In this document: positions 1-7,126 of the stretch, one piece after another
How the letters are laid out: every line of letters begins with the position of its first letter
Position numbering within the stretch: the stretch's first letter is position 1
NCBI GenBank assembly: GCA_030151165.1
Contig: JASLEM010000322.1
Location: 1-8,330 of the forward strand
Direction of reading: 5' to 3'
DNA length: 8,330 bases
DNA from: Burkholderiaceae bacterium
GTDB taxonomy: Bacteria > Pseudomonadota > Gammaproteobacteria > Burkholderiales > Burkholderiaceae
Made by a program: the position numbers and the translations under genes
The notes under the pieces: model-generated
The model's input: the letters and a program-made list of their open reading frames with translations, nothing else
Told to the model about the DNA's origin: nothing
The model's database searches: none

Positions 1-582
<582 letters not shown>

Positions 583-611
583 GCGTCCGCCACTCCGGCG
601 TTCGATCGCAG

Positions 612-633
612 GGGCTCCTTCGGGAGCCCTTTT
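612..633 (+). terminator. Rho-independent terminator of gap
   Basis: A perfect 7-bp stem, GGGCTCC (612-618) with GGAGCCC (623-629), encloses the extra-stable tetraloop TTCG closed by C-G. A run of four T follows at 630-633. It lies 29 bases after the gap stop codon, as expected for an intrinsic terminator. Confidence 0.92.
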
Positions 634-816
634 CGTTGGGCGCGCGCGTCGCCGGCGAAAGCTTGGCGACAGTTCCGGCCCGACGCGCGCGGGCGCCGCG
701 CCTGACCAGAACCTGCGTCGCCTCGCGACGTATCTACCGAAGACGCCCGGCGCGCCGTATGCCGGCAACGCGCTGGGAGGCACCGGCGATGTCCAAATAA
801 GTCGCGAGGTGTCGCG
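634..816. other. Non-coding stretch between gap terminator and protease 1 leader
   Basis: I see no credible gene here; frames that cross it run into gap or through the terminator. Visible structure: a hairpin at 714-732 with 6 bp perfect (CGTCGC/GCGACG, loop CTC), extendable by a G-T and a T-A pair, and no T-run. There is also a 9-bp inverted pair, CCTCGCGAC (721-729) and GTCGCGAGG (801-809), 71 bp apart. A strong Shine-Dalgarno-like GGGAGG (775-780) precedes a four-codon frame ATG TCC AAA TAA (789-800). None has an assigned function. Confidence 0.5.
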
Positions 817-843
817 GCCGACGCAAAACGGTAAAGCGTCGGC
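817..843. repeat. 8-bp inverted repeat just upstream of protease 1 promoter
   Basis: The arms GCCGACGC (817-824) and GCGTCGGC (836-843) are exact inverted repeats around an 11-bp AT-richer spacer. The element ends 14 bp before the proposed -10 box, so it would cover the -35 region. That position suits a regulator-binding site or a replacement for a poor -35. A similarly placed but different inverted repeat precedes protease 2. The repeat is directly visible; the regulatory role is inference. Confidence 0.4.
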
Positions 844-857
844 GACGTCAACGCCAC

Positions 858-863
858 TAGACT
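858..863 (+). promoter_or_regulatory. Possible -10 box for protease 1
   Basis: TAGACT at 858-863 resembles a sigma-70 -10 element and lies 55 bp before the ATG at 919, giving a leader of about 50 nt. No good -35 is present at the right distance (about 835-840), so the promoter may need an activator. The block GCC..TA...TGTG around it also occurs before protease 2 (3206-3219). Confidence 0.35.
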
Positions 864-908
864 GTGGCCAAGGCCCGCGCTGCGCGCGGTGGTCGTTCAA
901 TACATTTC

Positions 909-913
909 GGAGA
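909..913 (+). promoter_or_regulatory. Ribosome-binding site deciding the protease 1 start
   Basis: GGAGA at 909-913 is 5 nt before the ATG at 919. This favours 919 over an upstream GTG (889), which has no such site, and over the in-frame ATG at 928, which would be 14 nt away. Confidence 0.7.
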
Positions 914-918
914 GTGCG

Positions 919-3093
919 ATGGCACGCATGAGTCGGCTGCTGGGTGCGGTCTGTCTGGGAGCGGCGGCGACCGCCGCGGTCGCCGCGGTGGTGATCAACC
1001 GCGAGTATTCGCCGGTGCACCGTTCGCATTCGGCGAGCGCGGAGTCGACGGCGGCGGGGCGCGTCATCGTCAAGTTCAAGGCGACGTCGGCCACGCTGGC
1101 CGCCGCGACGGGCAGCAGCGGCAGCGCACCGCGCTCGGCGCACATCCTCGGCGCGCGGCTGGGCCTGGTGCTGGCGGACGGCCGCTCGCTCGGCAGCCGC
1201 ACGCAGGTGCTGCACGTCCAGGGCATGAGCTCGTCGGCGCTGGCCGCGACGCTCGCGAAGCAGGCCGACGTCGAATGGGTGCAGGTCGACCACAAGCGCT
1301 ACGTGCAGTCCGTGCCGAACGATCCGCTGTACGGCGGCAACCAGCTCGTCGCCACGCCGACCGTCGGCCAGTGGTACCTGCGCGCGCCGGACGCGGCCTT
1401 CGAGGACTCGAGCGGCACGAAGCTCGTCTCGAGCATCAACATCGAGCCGGCCTGGGCGATCACGCACGGCTCGAGCAGCATCGTCATCGGCGACGTCGAC
1501 ACCGGCATCACCACGCACCCCGAGCTGACCGGCAGCGTCGACACCAGCAGCGCGGACAGCAAGGTGTTCCCCGCGACGTTCAGCGGCACGACCTCGACCA
1601 CCGCCTACGGGTACGACTTCGTCGGCTACGCGAGCAGCGACGACCAGTACGCGCTCGCCACCGCGAACGACGGCAACCTCGACGACGCCGACCCGTCCGA
1701 CCCGGGCGACTGGGTCAGCGCGACCGACATCGCCAACAACACGCTCGGCAGCAACTGCACGGCCGCCGACGAGCAGGACAGCAGCTGGCACGGCACCCAG
1801 ACCGCCGGCATCCTGGCCGCGGCCACCAACAACGGCCAGGGCATGGCGGGCGTGGGTTACGACACCAAGATCGTGCCGGCGCGCGCGCTCGGCAAGTGCG
1901 GCGGCTACGACTCCGACATCATCGCCGCGGGCATGTGGGCGGGCGGCCTCTCGGTGGGCGTCGGTGCTTCGGGCCACGCGATCCCGACGAACACGCACCC
2001 GGCGCGCGTCATCAACATGAGCCTGGGCGGCTCCGGCGTCTGCGCCACCGACGCGCCGGCCTACGTCGATGCGCTGACCGCGCTGCGCAACAACAAGGTC
2101 GTCGTGGTGGCGGCGGCGGGCAACGACGAGGGTCTGGCGGTCTCCATCCCGGCCAACTGCCAGCCGGCCGCGAACGACAGCGACCAGACGCCGATCGTCG
2201 TCGCGGTCGCGGCGGTGCGCCACGTCGGCGACAAGGTGGGCTTCTCCGACATCGGCCCCGAGGTCACGCTGGCGGCGCCGGGCGGCAACTGCGTCAACAC
2301 GGCGACCGACGCGGCCTGCCTCTATCCGATCCTGACCACGGCGAACAGCGGCAAGACGACCCCGGTGTCGGGCACGGCCGGCCCGACATACACCACGTCC
2401 TTCGGCGACTCCAGCCTCGGCACGAGCTTCTCCACGCCGATGGTCGCGGGCACGGTCGCGCTGATGATGTCCGTCGCGCCCAACATGAGCAACGCGAACA
2501 TCATCTCGATCCTGAAGCAGACCGCGCGGCCGTTCCCGCTGACCGGCGGCACCGCCAACACGCCGGTCTGCACCGCGCCCTCCAAGACGGCCCAGGACGA
2601 GTGCTACTGCACGACGTCCACCTGCGGCGCCGGCATGCTGGACGCCGGCCGCGCGGTGGCGGCCGCCGTGGTGGGCGGCGCGGCCACGGCGACGATCACG
2701 CCGGGCAGCTCGAGCGCCGTCGTCGGCGGCACGACCACGCTGAGCGGCGCGTCGTCCACCGGCTCGAACGGCTCGCTGATCACCAGCTATCAATGGGCGA
2801 TCGACAGTGCCGACACCGTCGTCACGCTCAGCGGCACGACCGGCGCGAGCATCACCGCGACGGCGGCCACCGCCGGCACCGCGCAGGTCGAGCTGACGGT
2901 CACCGACGCGAACGGCCTGCAGTCGAGCACCTCCACGACCATCACCGTGACGGCGGCCGCGCCGGCCGCCGGCGCCAGCGCCAGCAGCGGCGGTGGCGGC
3001 GGTGGTGGCGGCGCCGCCAATCCCGCGTGGCTCGCCGCGCTGGCGCTGGCCGGCCTGCTGCTGGCACCGCGCGCGCGCCGGCGCCGCGGCTGA
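919..3093 (+). CDS. Secreted subtilisin-family (S8) serine protease with Ig/PKD-like domain and GlyGly-CTERM tail
   Basis: A 724-residue exported endopeptidase. N-terminal signal: basic MARMSR, then a hydrophobic stretch at about residues 7-26. An inhibitor-I9-like propeptide follows at about 47-130. The S8 catalytic domain carries Asp194 (DVDTGI), His291 (WHGTQTAG), oxyanion-hole Asn402 (AAAGND) and Ser503 (GTSFSTPMVAG), so the triad is intact. The insert DPSDPGDW and the cysteine cluster Cys562/564/569 (CYCTTSTCGAG) are typical of proteobacterial extracellular S8 proteases of the Dichelobacter/Xanthomonas type, where cysteines form disulfides. A beta-rich PKD/Ig-like domain occupies about 587-679 (motif SYQWAID). 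The end is an eight-Gly run (691-698), a hydrophobic segment (about 703-715) and the Arg-rich ending APRARRRRG, matching the GlyGly-CTERM sorting-signal pattern recognised by rhombosortase. That tail predicts type II secretion and removal of the anchor. A strong terminator follows, so the gene is probably monocistronic. Physiological substrate unknown. Confidence 0.9.
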   Translation: MARMSRLLGAVCLGAAATAAVAAVVINREYSPVHRSHSASAESTAAGRVIVKFKATSATLAAATGSSGSAPRSAHILGARLGLVLADGRSLGSRTQVLHVQGMSSSALAATLAKQADVEWVQVDHKRYVQSVPNDPLYGGNQLVATPTVGQWYLRAPDAAFEDSSGTKLVSSINIEPAWAITHGSSSIVIGDVDTGITTHPELTGSVDTSSADSKVFPATFSGTTSTTAYGYDFVGYASSDDQYALATANDGNLDDADPSDPGDWVSATDIANNTLGSNCTAADEQDSSWHGTQTAGILAAATNNGQGMAGVGYDTKIVPARALGKCGGYDSDIIAAGMWAGGLSVGVGASGHAIPTNTHPARVINMSLGGSGVCATDAPAYVDALTALRNNKVVVVAAAGNDEGLAVSIPANCQPAANDSDQTPIVVAVAAVRHVGDKVGFSDIGPEVTLAAPGGNCVNTATDAACLYPILTTANSGKTTPVSGTAGPTYTTSFGDSSLGTSFSTPMVAGTVALMMSVAPNMSNANIISILKQTARPFPLTGGTANTPVCTAPSKTAQDECYCTTSTCGAGMLDAGRAVAAAVVGGAATATITPGSSSAVVGGTTTLSGASSTGSNGSLITSYQWAIDSADTVVTLSGTTGASITATAATAGTAQVELTVTDANGLQSSTSTTITVTAAAPAAGASASSGGGGGGGGAANPAWLAALALAGLLLAPRARRRRG

Positions 3094-3126
3094 ACCGTCG
3101 GGCTCGGCCCGTCCGCTCTCCCCGAC

Positions 3127-3155
3127 AGCCGCTGCCACCCCGCAGCGGCTTTTTT
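3127..3155 (+). terminator. Rho-independent terminator after protease 1
   Basis: A perfect 9-bp stem, AGCCGCTGC (3127-3135) with GCAGCGGCT (3142-3150), has a 6-nt loop CACCCC and is followed by five T (3151-3155). It lies 33 bases after the protease 1 stop and separates the two protease genes into different transcripts. Confidence 0.93.
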
Positions 3156-3173
3156 CATGGTCGGCGCGCTTTT

Positions 3174-3198
3174 GCGGCGACGCCGATTCAGTCGCCGC
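3174..3198. repeat. 8-bp inverted repeat upstream of protease 2
   Basis: GCGGCGAC (3174-3181) and GTCGCCGC (3191-3198) are exact inverted repeats with a 9-bp spacer, ending 12 bp before a possible -10 box. The placement mirrors the inverted repeat before protease 1, though the arm sequences differ. A regulator site is possible; in DNA this GC-rich, chance is also possible. Confidence 0.35.
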
Positions 3199-3210
3199 GG
3201 GATGTGCCGA

Positions 3211-3216
3211 TACGGT
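3211..3216 (+). promoter_or_regulatory. Weak candidate -10 box for protease 2
   Basis: TACGGT followed by GTG lies 64 bp before the GTG start. It matches TATAAT at only three positions. It is proposed because the surrounding GCC..TA...TGTG pattern repeats the one before protease 1 and because a strong terminator upstream means protease 2 needs its own promoter. Confidence 0.22.
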
Positions 3217-3270
3217 GTGATCTGCGTCCGCCGTCGCGACCCGAGGGGTTGCCGCGGGCGCTCGTGCCCG

Positions 3271-3276
3271 AGGAGG
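3271..3276 (+). promoter_or_regulatory. Strong ribosome-binding site deciding a GTG start for protease 2
   Basis: AGGAGG at 3271-3276, a near-consensus Shine-Dalgarno sequence, sits 4 nt before GTG at 3281. The first in-frame ATG (3299) would be 22 nt away, so GTG is the likely start. Confidence 0.8.
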
Positions 3277-3280
3277 GCAA

Positions 3281-5326
3281 GTGCTCACTGTTCGATTCAT
3301 GCCCCTCTGGCGTGCGCTGGCGGCGTGCGCATGCATGCTGGCCGTCGCCGCGCCGGCCGACCGCGTCGCGCGCGCCGCGAGCCTGTTCGCGGACGGCGCG
3401 TCGTCGCCGTTCGTCTCGAAGTCGCCGGCCCCGCTGGATGAACCCGCCGTCCGCGGCCTGATCGTGCGCCTGCGCGACACGCCGGACCACGCCGCCACGG
3501 CCGCGGCCATGCCCGACCGCCGCCATGCCGCGCTGGCGCGCACCGGCAGCCGCTGGCATGCCGTGCTGCAGTCGACGGGGCTGGCGTCCGAACCCGGCCT
3601 GCGGCTGGAGCCGGTCGGCCGCGACGCGTGGCGCGTCGTGTTCGACGCTGCCCGATCGCGCGCCAGGGTCGCGGCCTGGGCGACGGCGCTCGCGCAACGA
3701 CCCGAGGTGCAGTGGGCGGTGCCCAACGAGCGCGAGACGGCGTTGCAGGCCGCGCCCGCGCTGCCGGACGATCCGCTGTTCGGCGCGCTGGACAACGAGT
3801 GGTGGCTGCTGCCGCCCTCCGGCACCAACACCGACGCCCCGAACGCGCGCCTGCGCGGCGTGCCCGGCTTCGCGCCGGCCTGGGCGCGCACGACGGGCAG
3901 CCCGGCCGTGGTCGTCGCGGTGCTCGACTCCGGCATCTCCGCGCATCCCGACCTCGACACCAACCGGCTGCTGCCCGGCTACGACATGGTCTCCGACTGG
4001 GACGCCACCACCGGCCGCGGCTACGCGAACGATGGCGACGGCCGCGACGCCGACCCGACCGACCCCGGCGACTGGGTCGACGCCGCCGACCAGGCCGCCG
4101 ACCCGCTGCGCTACGCCGATTGCGGCCAGCAGGCCAGCGACTGGCACGGCACGGCCGTCACGGGCTTCCTGGGCGCGACGACGAACAACGCGACCGGCGT
4201 GGCCGCGGCGACCTGGGGCGTGCGCGTCCTGCCGGTGCGCGTGGCCGGCAAGTGCGGCGCGGAGGTGGCCGACATCGTCGACGGCATGCGCTGGGCGGCC
4301 GGCCTGCAGGTCTGCAGGACGCCCGCGCTGGCGAGCGACACGTCGCAGACCTGTGCCGAATGGGCGCCGACGAATCCGACGCCGGCACGCATCGTCAACA
4401 TCAGCTTTGGCGGCACCGCGGCCTGCAACGCGGCGTACCAGGACGCGATCGACGAACTGCGCGCGCTCGGCGTGGTCGTGGTCGCGGCCGGCGGCAACAG
4501 CCATGGCGCGCCGACGCGGCCCGCCAGCTGCACGGGCGTGGTCGGCGTCGCTGCGCTCAATCGCGACGGCTTCAAGGCCGCATACTCGAACTTCGGCGCG
4601 GCGCTGAAGATCGCGACCGTCGGCGGCGACGACACGGAAGGCGCCTGGGGCGCGCTGCTCACCGACGGCGGGCTGCAGTCGCTCGGCAACGACGGCACGA
4701 CCGTGGCCGGCACGCCGGGCTACCCGCACCACTTCGGCACCAGCTTCGCCGCGCCGATCGTCTCGGGCGTGGCCGCGCTGATGCTGTCGGCCGACCCGTC
4801 GCTCACGCCCGACGAGCTCATCGGCGGACTGCAGGCGAGCGCCCGCCCGCACGTGGCGTCGCCGGTGCTGCCGGTCTGCAGTGCCGCCAACCCCGGACGC
4901 TGCACCTGCACCAGCGAGACCTGCGGCGCCGGCATCCTCGACGCCGACCAGGCCGTGGCCTTCGCGCAGGCGCACGCGCGCGGCGCCGCGTACGTGCCGC
5001 CGACGTGGGCGGTGCCCTCGATCGACACCGCCGAGCTTCGAGCGGCCGTGGCGCTCGGCGCGGATCTCGCCGGCACGATCGACAGCTCGGCCGGCGCGTC
5101 GGGCGGCGGCTCGACCACCGCCCCGACGGCGCCCACGACGGGCGCGCCCACGAGCGGCGGCGGTGGCGGCGGGGCGATGGCACCGCTCGAGCTGGTGTTG
5201 CTGGGGTTGTGCGGCGTGCTGCTCGGCGCGCGCGGGCCGCGTCGCGCGGTGGCCGGTCGCTCAGGCGGCGAGGGATCGACCCGGGGCCTGGCCGACGAGC
5301 AGGCCCAAGAGCGGGCCGAAGACTAG
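3281..5326 (+). CDS. Second secreted subtilisin-family (S8) serine protease, paralogue, GlyGly-CTERM-like tail with extension
   Basis: A 681-residue exported endopeptidase, clearly paralogous to the preceding gene. The signal peptide is at about residues 1-32 (hydrophobic ALAACACMLAVAAPA), with an I9-like propeptide at about 57-155. The S8 domain has Asp216 (AVLDSGISAHPDL), His289 (DWHGTAVTG), Asn406 (AAGGNSHG) and Ser488 (FGTSFAAPIVSG), so it should be active. Shared with protease 1 are the DPTDPGDW insert, cysteines flanking the His motif, and the Cys541/543/548 cluster (CTCTSETCGAG). It lacks the PKD/Ig-like domain; a Ser/Thr/Pro/Gly linker leads to a six-Gly run (626-631), a hydrophobic segment (634-648) and GARGPRR. 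Unusually, 26 further hydrophilic residues follow the Arg cluster, where GlyGly-CTERM proteins normally stop. The gene converges on the SPOR gene and shares CTAG with its stop codon; no U-tract terminator is visible. Likely type II-secreted and rhombosortase-processed if the extension is tolerated. Substrate unknown. Confidence 0.88.
   Translation: MLTVRFMPLWRALAACACMLAVAAPADRVARAASLFADGASSPFVSKSPAPLDEPAVRGLIVRLRDTPDHAATAAAMPDRRHAALARTGSRWHAVLQSTGLASEPGLRLEPVGRDAWRVVFDAARSRARVAAWATALAQRPEVQWAVPNERETALQAAPALPDDPLFGALDNEWWLLPPSGTNTDAPNARLRGVPGFAPAWARTTGSPAVVVAVLDSGISAHPDLDTNRLLPGYDMVSDWDATTGRGYANDGDGRDADPTDPGDWVDAADQAADPLRYADCGQQASDWHGTAVTGFLGATTNNATGVAAATWGVRVLPVRVAGKCGAEVADIVDGMRWAAGLQVCRTPALASDTSQTCAEWAPTNPTPARIVNISFGGTAACNAAYQDAIDELRALGVVVVAAGGNSHGAPTRPASCTGVVGVAALNRDGFKAAYSNFGAALKIATVGGDDTEGAWGALLTDGGLQSLGNDGTTVAGTPGYPHHFGTSFAAPIVSGVAALMLSADPSLTPDELIGGLQASARPHVASPVLPVCSAANPGRCTCTSETCGAGILDADQAVAFAQAHARGAAYVPPTWAVPSIDTAELRAAVALGADLAGTIDSSAGASGGGSTTAPTAPTTGAPTSGGGGGGAMAPLELVLLGLCGVLLGARGPRRAVAGRSGGEGSTRGLADEQAQERAED
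5284..5306. repeat. Hairpin at the convergent gene ends
   Basis: GGGCCTG (5284-5290) and CAGGCCC (5300-5306) form a 7-bp stem with a 9-nt loop inside the last codons of protease 2, just beyond the SPOR stop on the minus strand. No T-run follows on either strand, so an intrinsic terminator is doubtful. It is the only obvious structure where the two converging transcripts must end. Confidence 0.25.
5323..5326. other. CTAG: shared stop codons of two convergent genes
   Basis: The palindrome CTAG encodes TAG on both strands: 5324-5326 ends protease 2 on plus, and 5325-5323 ends the SPOR gene on minus. The two coding regions overlap by exactly these four bases. Confidence 0.85.
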
Positions 5327-6072
5327 GCCGGCGTCGAGCACGCGCCGAAGCGCTGCGTGCCGGTCGCCAGGCGCCAGCCGGGGCTGGCCGAGCGTACCTG
5401 CAGGCGCGACACGCTGGACGCGCCGCCCGCGACGACGCGCGCCGTCTTCACGCCGTGCTTGCCCAGCTCGTCCAGGTGCGCGTTCGCTTCCGCCGCGGTC
5501 GCGTAGCTGCCGAGCGACAGGCCGGGGCTCAGCGACACGGGCTGCGTCACGCGGTCGTATTTGACGTTCAGGCGCCGGAGCTCGTCGGCCTTGGCCTGCC
5601 AGGCCTGCGAGTCGGAGAAGCGGCCCATGTAGACGAGCCACGTGCTCGTGGACGGCTGCTTGCGCTCGACGATCGCCTCCGGCGGCACGCCCGCCTTGGC
5701 GAGCGTCTTGCGCAGCGTGGCGAGGTTGTTGTCGTTGAGCGGGCCGGATTCGGCGCAGTCGACATCGCCCTCGCTCACCTTGGTCGCGACCGCCGAGCCG
5801 GCGCCGACGGGGCCGGACGCCGCCACGGGCGCTGCGGCCGCGCTGGCGGCGGGGTCGATCGTCGGGGCGCCCGACGAACTGGATGCGGGGGGCGCGCGCC
5901 GCGGAGCGGATGCCGTCGGCAGGTCGGGCAGCACCTGGATCGCCTCCGGCGAAATCTGGCGGTCGAGCCGCTCCGGCTCGCGGTCCGGGCGCAGCTGCGG
6001 CGGATCGCTCCGGATCCAGAAGAACAGCGCCGCGTTGAGCAGCAGGAACAGCAGGACCAGTCCGCGCAGCAT
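5323..6072 (-). CDS. Membrane-anchored SPOR-domain protein
   Basis: A 249-residue protein with one N-terminal membrane segment (about residues 4-20, GLVLLFLLLNAALFFWI) and the rest predicted periplasmic. A Pro/Ala/Ser-rich linker spans about 50-100. A divergent repeat starts at Cys106 (CAESGPLND). A SPOR-like module covers about 144-228, with WLVYMGRF and the core GLSLGSYATAAEANAHL followed by GKHGVKTARVV. SPOR domains bind denuded septal peptidoglycan, which suggests a role in cell-wall or division metabolism; that is family knowledge, not shown here. It lies 54 bp downstream of birA on the same strand, so co-transcription is likely. The ATG at 6072 has only a weak, distant GAGG (12 nt), so translation may depend on birA. 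Its final codons overlap the stop of protease 2. The specific role is unassigned. Confidence 0.8.
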   Translation of the reverse strand: MLRGLVLLFLLLNAALFFWIRSDPPQLRPDREPERLDRQISPEAIQVLPDLPTASAPRRAPPASSSSGAPTIDPAASAAAAPVAASGPVGAGSAVATKVSEGDVDCAESGPLNDNNLATLRKTLAKAGVPPEAIVERKQPSTSTWLVYMGRFSDSQAWQAKADELRRLNVKYDRVTQPVSLSPGLSLGSYATAAEANAHLDELGKHGVKTARVVAGGASSVSRLQVRSASPGWRLATGTQRFGACSTPA

Positions 6073-6126
6073 CGGGTCAGCGAGCCTCGGCGGGACGGGC
6101 GGGCGTGGCCCGGGATGTCGCGCGCA

Positions 6127-7017
6127 TCAATGCCCCGCCGCCAGCCGCACGCTGACTTCGCCGCTGAGCACGCGGTGCATCTGGCCGCCGGCCGAGATCC
6201 GGAGCGCGCCGTCGACGTCGACGCCCGCCGCCACGCCTTCGGGCAGCGCGGCGTCGGTCGTGCGGACGAGCTGGCCGCGCAGCACGTCGCGCCGCGCGAA
6301 CGCGTCCTGCAGCGGCGCGAAGCCGTGCTCGTCGAACGCCACCAGCGTCGTCGCCAGCGGGGCGGCGATGCGGGCGAGGGTGTCCTGCGGCGTCGCGCCG
6401 GGGTGGAATTCGGTCAGCGCGGCGGTCTCGTAGTCGGCCTCGGCCACGGTCTGAGAGCCGACGTTGATGCCGATGCCGATGACCGCCGCGCGGTGGCCGC
6501 CGACGACCACCGACTCGATCAGGATGCCGCCGAGCTTGCGGCCCATGCGCGCGTGCGTGGGCGTGTCGGCCGGGTCGCACAGCATCAGGTCGTTGGGCCA
6601 TTTCAGGCCGAGGTGGCGGCCGTTCGGGTCGAGCGCCTCGACCACGGCCAGCCCGACCGCGAGCGACAGCCCGGACCAGTCGGTGCGGTGCAGCGGCAGC
6701 GCGAGCGAGAACGTCAGCGATTCGCCGGGCGTCGCGTGCCAGCGCCGGCCGAGCCGGCCGCGGCCGGCCGTCTGGTGCGTCGCGACCAGCAGCTGCGGCG
6801 AGAGATCGTCCTGGCGGCCGCCGCGGCGATCCTGCTGCACGCGCGACGCGCGGCGCAGCCGTTCGGTCAGCTCGCTGTTGGTCGAGTCCAGCCGCTCCAC
6901 GATCTCGATCGACAACCCCGGCAACAGGGGAACGAGCGCCTGCCACAATGCCTCCGCGCCCCAGTTCGGGCGCGTGGTGCTCACCGGATGGCGAGGGGAG
7001 GCCAGGGGATCGGTCAT
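6127..7017 (-). CDS. birA: Biotin--[acetyl-CoA-carboxylase] ligase, monofunctional
   Basis: A 296-residue cytosolic enzyme that makes biotinyl-AMP from biotin and ATP and attaches biotin to the carrier lysine of AccB and other biotin carboxylases. Signature blocks: LDSTNSEL (43-50), the biotinyl-AMP loop GRGRLGRRW (85-93), KWPNDL (139-144) with the catalytic Lys139, GGILIE (163-168) and GIGINV (181-186). A small SH3-like C-terminal domain covers about 247-292 (GVDVDGALRIS...GEVSV). It has no N-terminal DNA-binding winged helix, so it is a ligase only and not the biotin repressor, as is usual in betaproteobacteria. The loop at about 55-75 is longer and more charged than in E. coli BirA. Start ATG 7017 has no clear Shine-Dalgarno sequence; GTG at 6984 is an alternative. 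The 109-bp gap from the SET gene contains only a short GC hairpin (7059-7075) and no terminator, so an operon SET-birA-SPOR is possible. Confidence 0.93.
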   Translation of the reverse strand: MTDPLASPRHPVSTTRPNWGAEALWQALVPLLPGLSIEIVERLDSTNSELTERLRRASRVQQDRRGGRQDDLSPQLLVATHQTAGRGRLGRRWHATPGESLTFSLALPLHRTDWSGLSLAVGLAVVEALDPNGRHLGLKWPNDLMLCDPADTPTHARMGRKLGGILIESVVVGGHRAAVIGIGINVGSQTVAEADYETAALTEFHPGATPQDTLARIAAPLATTLVAFDEHGFAPLQDAFARRDVLRGQLVRTTDAALPEGVAAGVDVDGALRISAGGQMHRVLSGEVSVRLAAGH

Positions 7018-7126
7018 GGATGGTGGAAAAAGGAGAGTGCTTGCGCGTGCCCCGCGTGGCCCGCGGACAGCGGGCGGCCCGCACGGGCGGCTTGCAGGAC
7101 GGGGCGGGCGACCATATCTGGAGGTG

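Noticed and set aside
2989..3012. Gly-codon run (GGC/GGT) as a possible slippage-based phase switch
   Set aside because: The GGC and GGT codons alternate irregularly and do not form a long uniform repeat; the run is explained by the Gly part of the sorting tail.
864..3461. Very long open frame (865 codons) on plus over protease 1
   Set aside because: It is an Arg/Gly/His-rich shadow of the protease frame, typical of high-GC DNA with few stop codons, and has no recognisable domain.
3188..4975. A 595-codon open frame on minus opposite protease 2
   Set aside because: Its translation is Arg/Ala/Gly-rich and without motifs; the plus strand carries an intact S8 catalytic triad.
5261..5322. Minus-strand hydrophobic peptide (VFGPLLGLLVGQAPG) beyond the SPOR stop, possibly a relic of a membrane-protein end
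   Set aside because: It is short, lies antisense to the protease 2 tail and can arise from GC-rich codons by chance; there is no start or upstream homology.
7059..7075. Hairpin GCCCGC/GCGGGC as a terminator between the SET gene and birA
   Set aside because: The stem is only 6 bp, and the nearest T-run on the minus strand (7031-7027) is nearly 30 nt away, so it does not fit an intrinsic terminator.
6077..7084. A 335-codon frame on minus over birA
   Set aside because: It is out of frame with the BirA motifs, and its translation is Arg/Ala-rich without domains.
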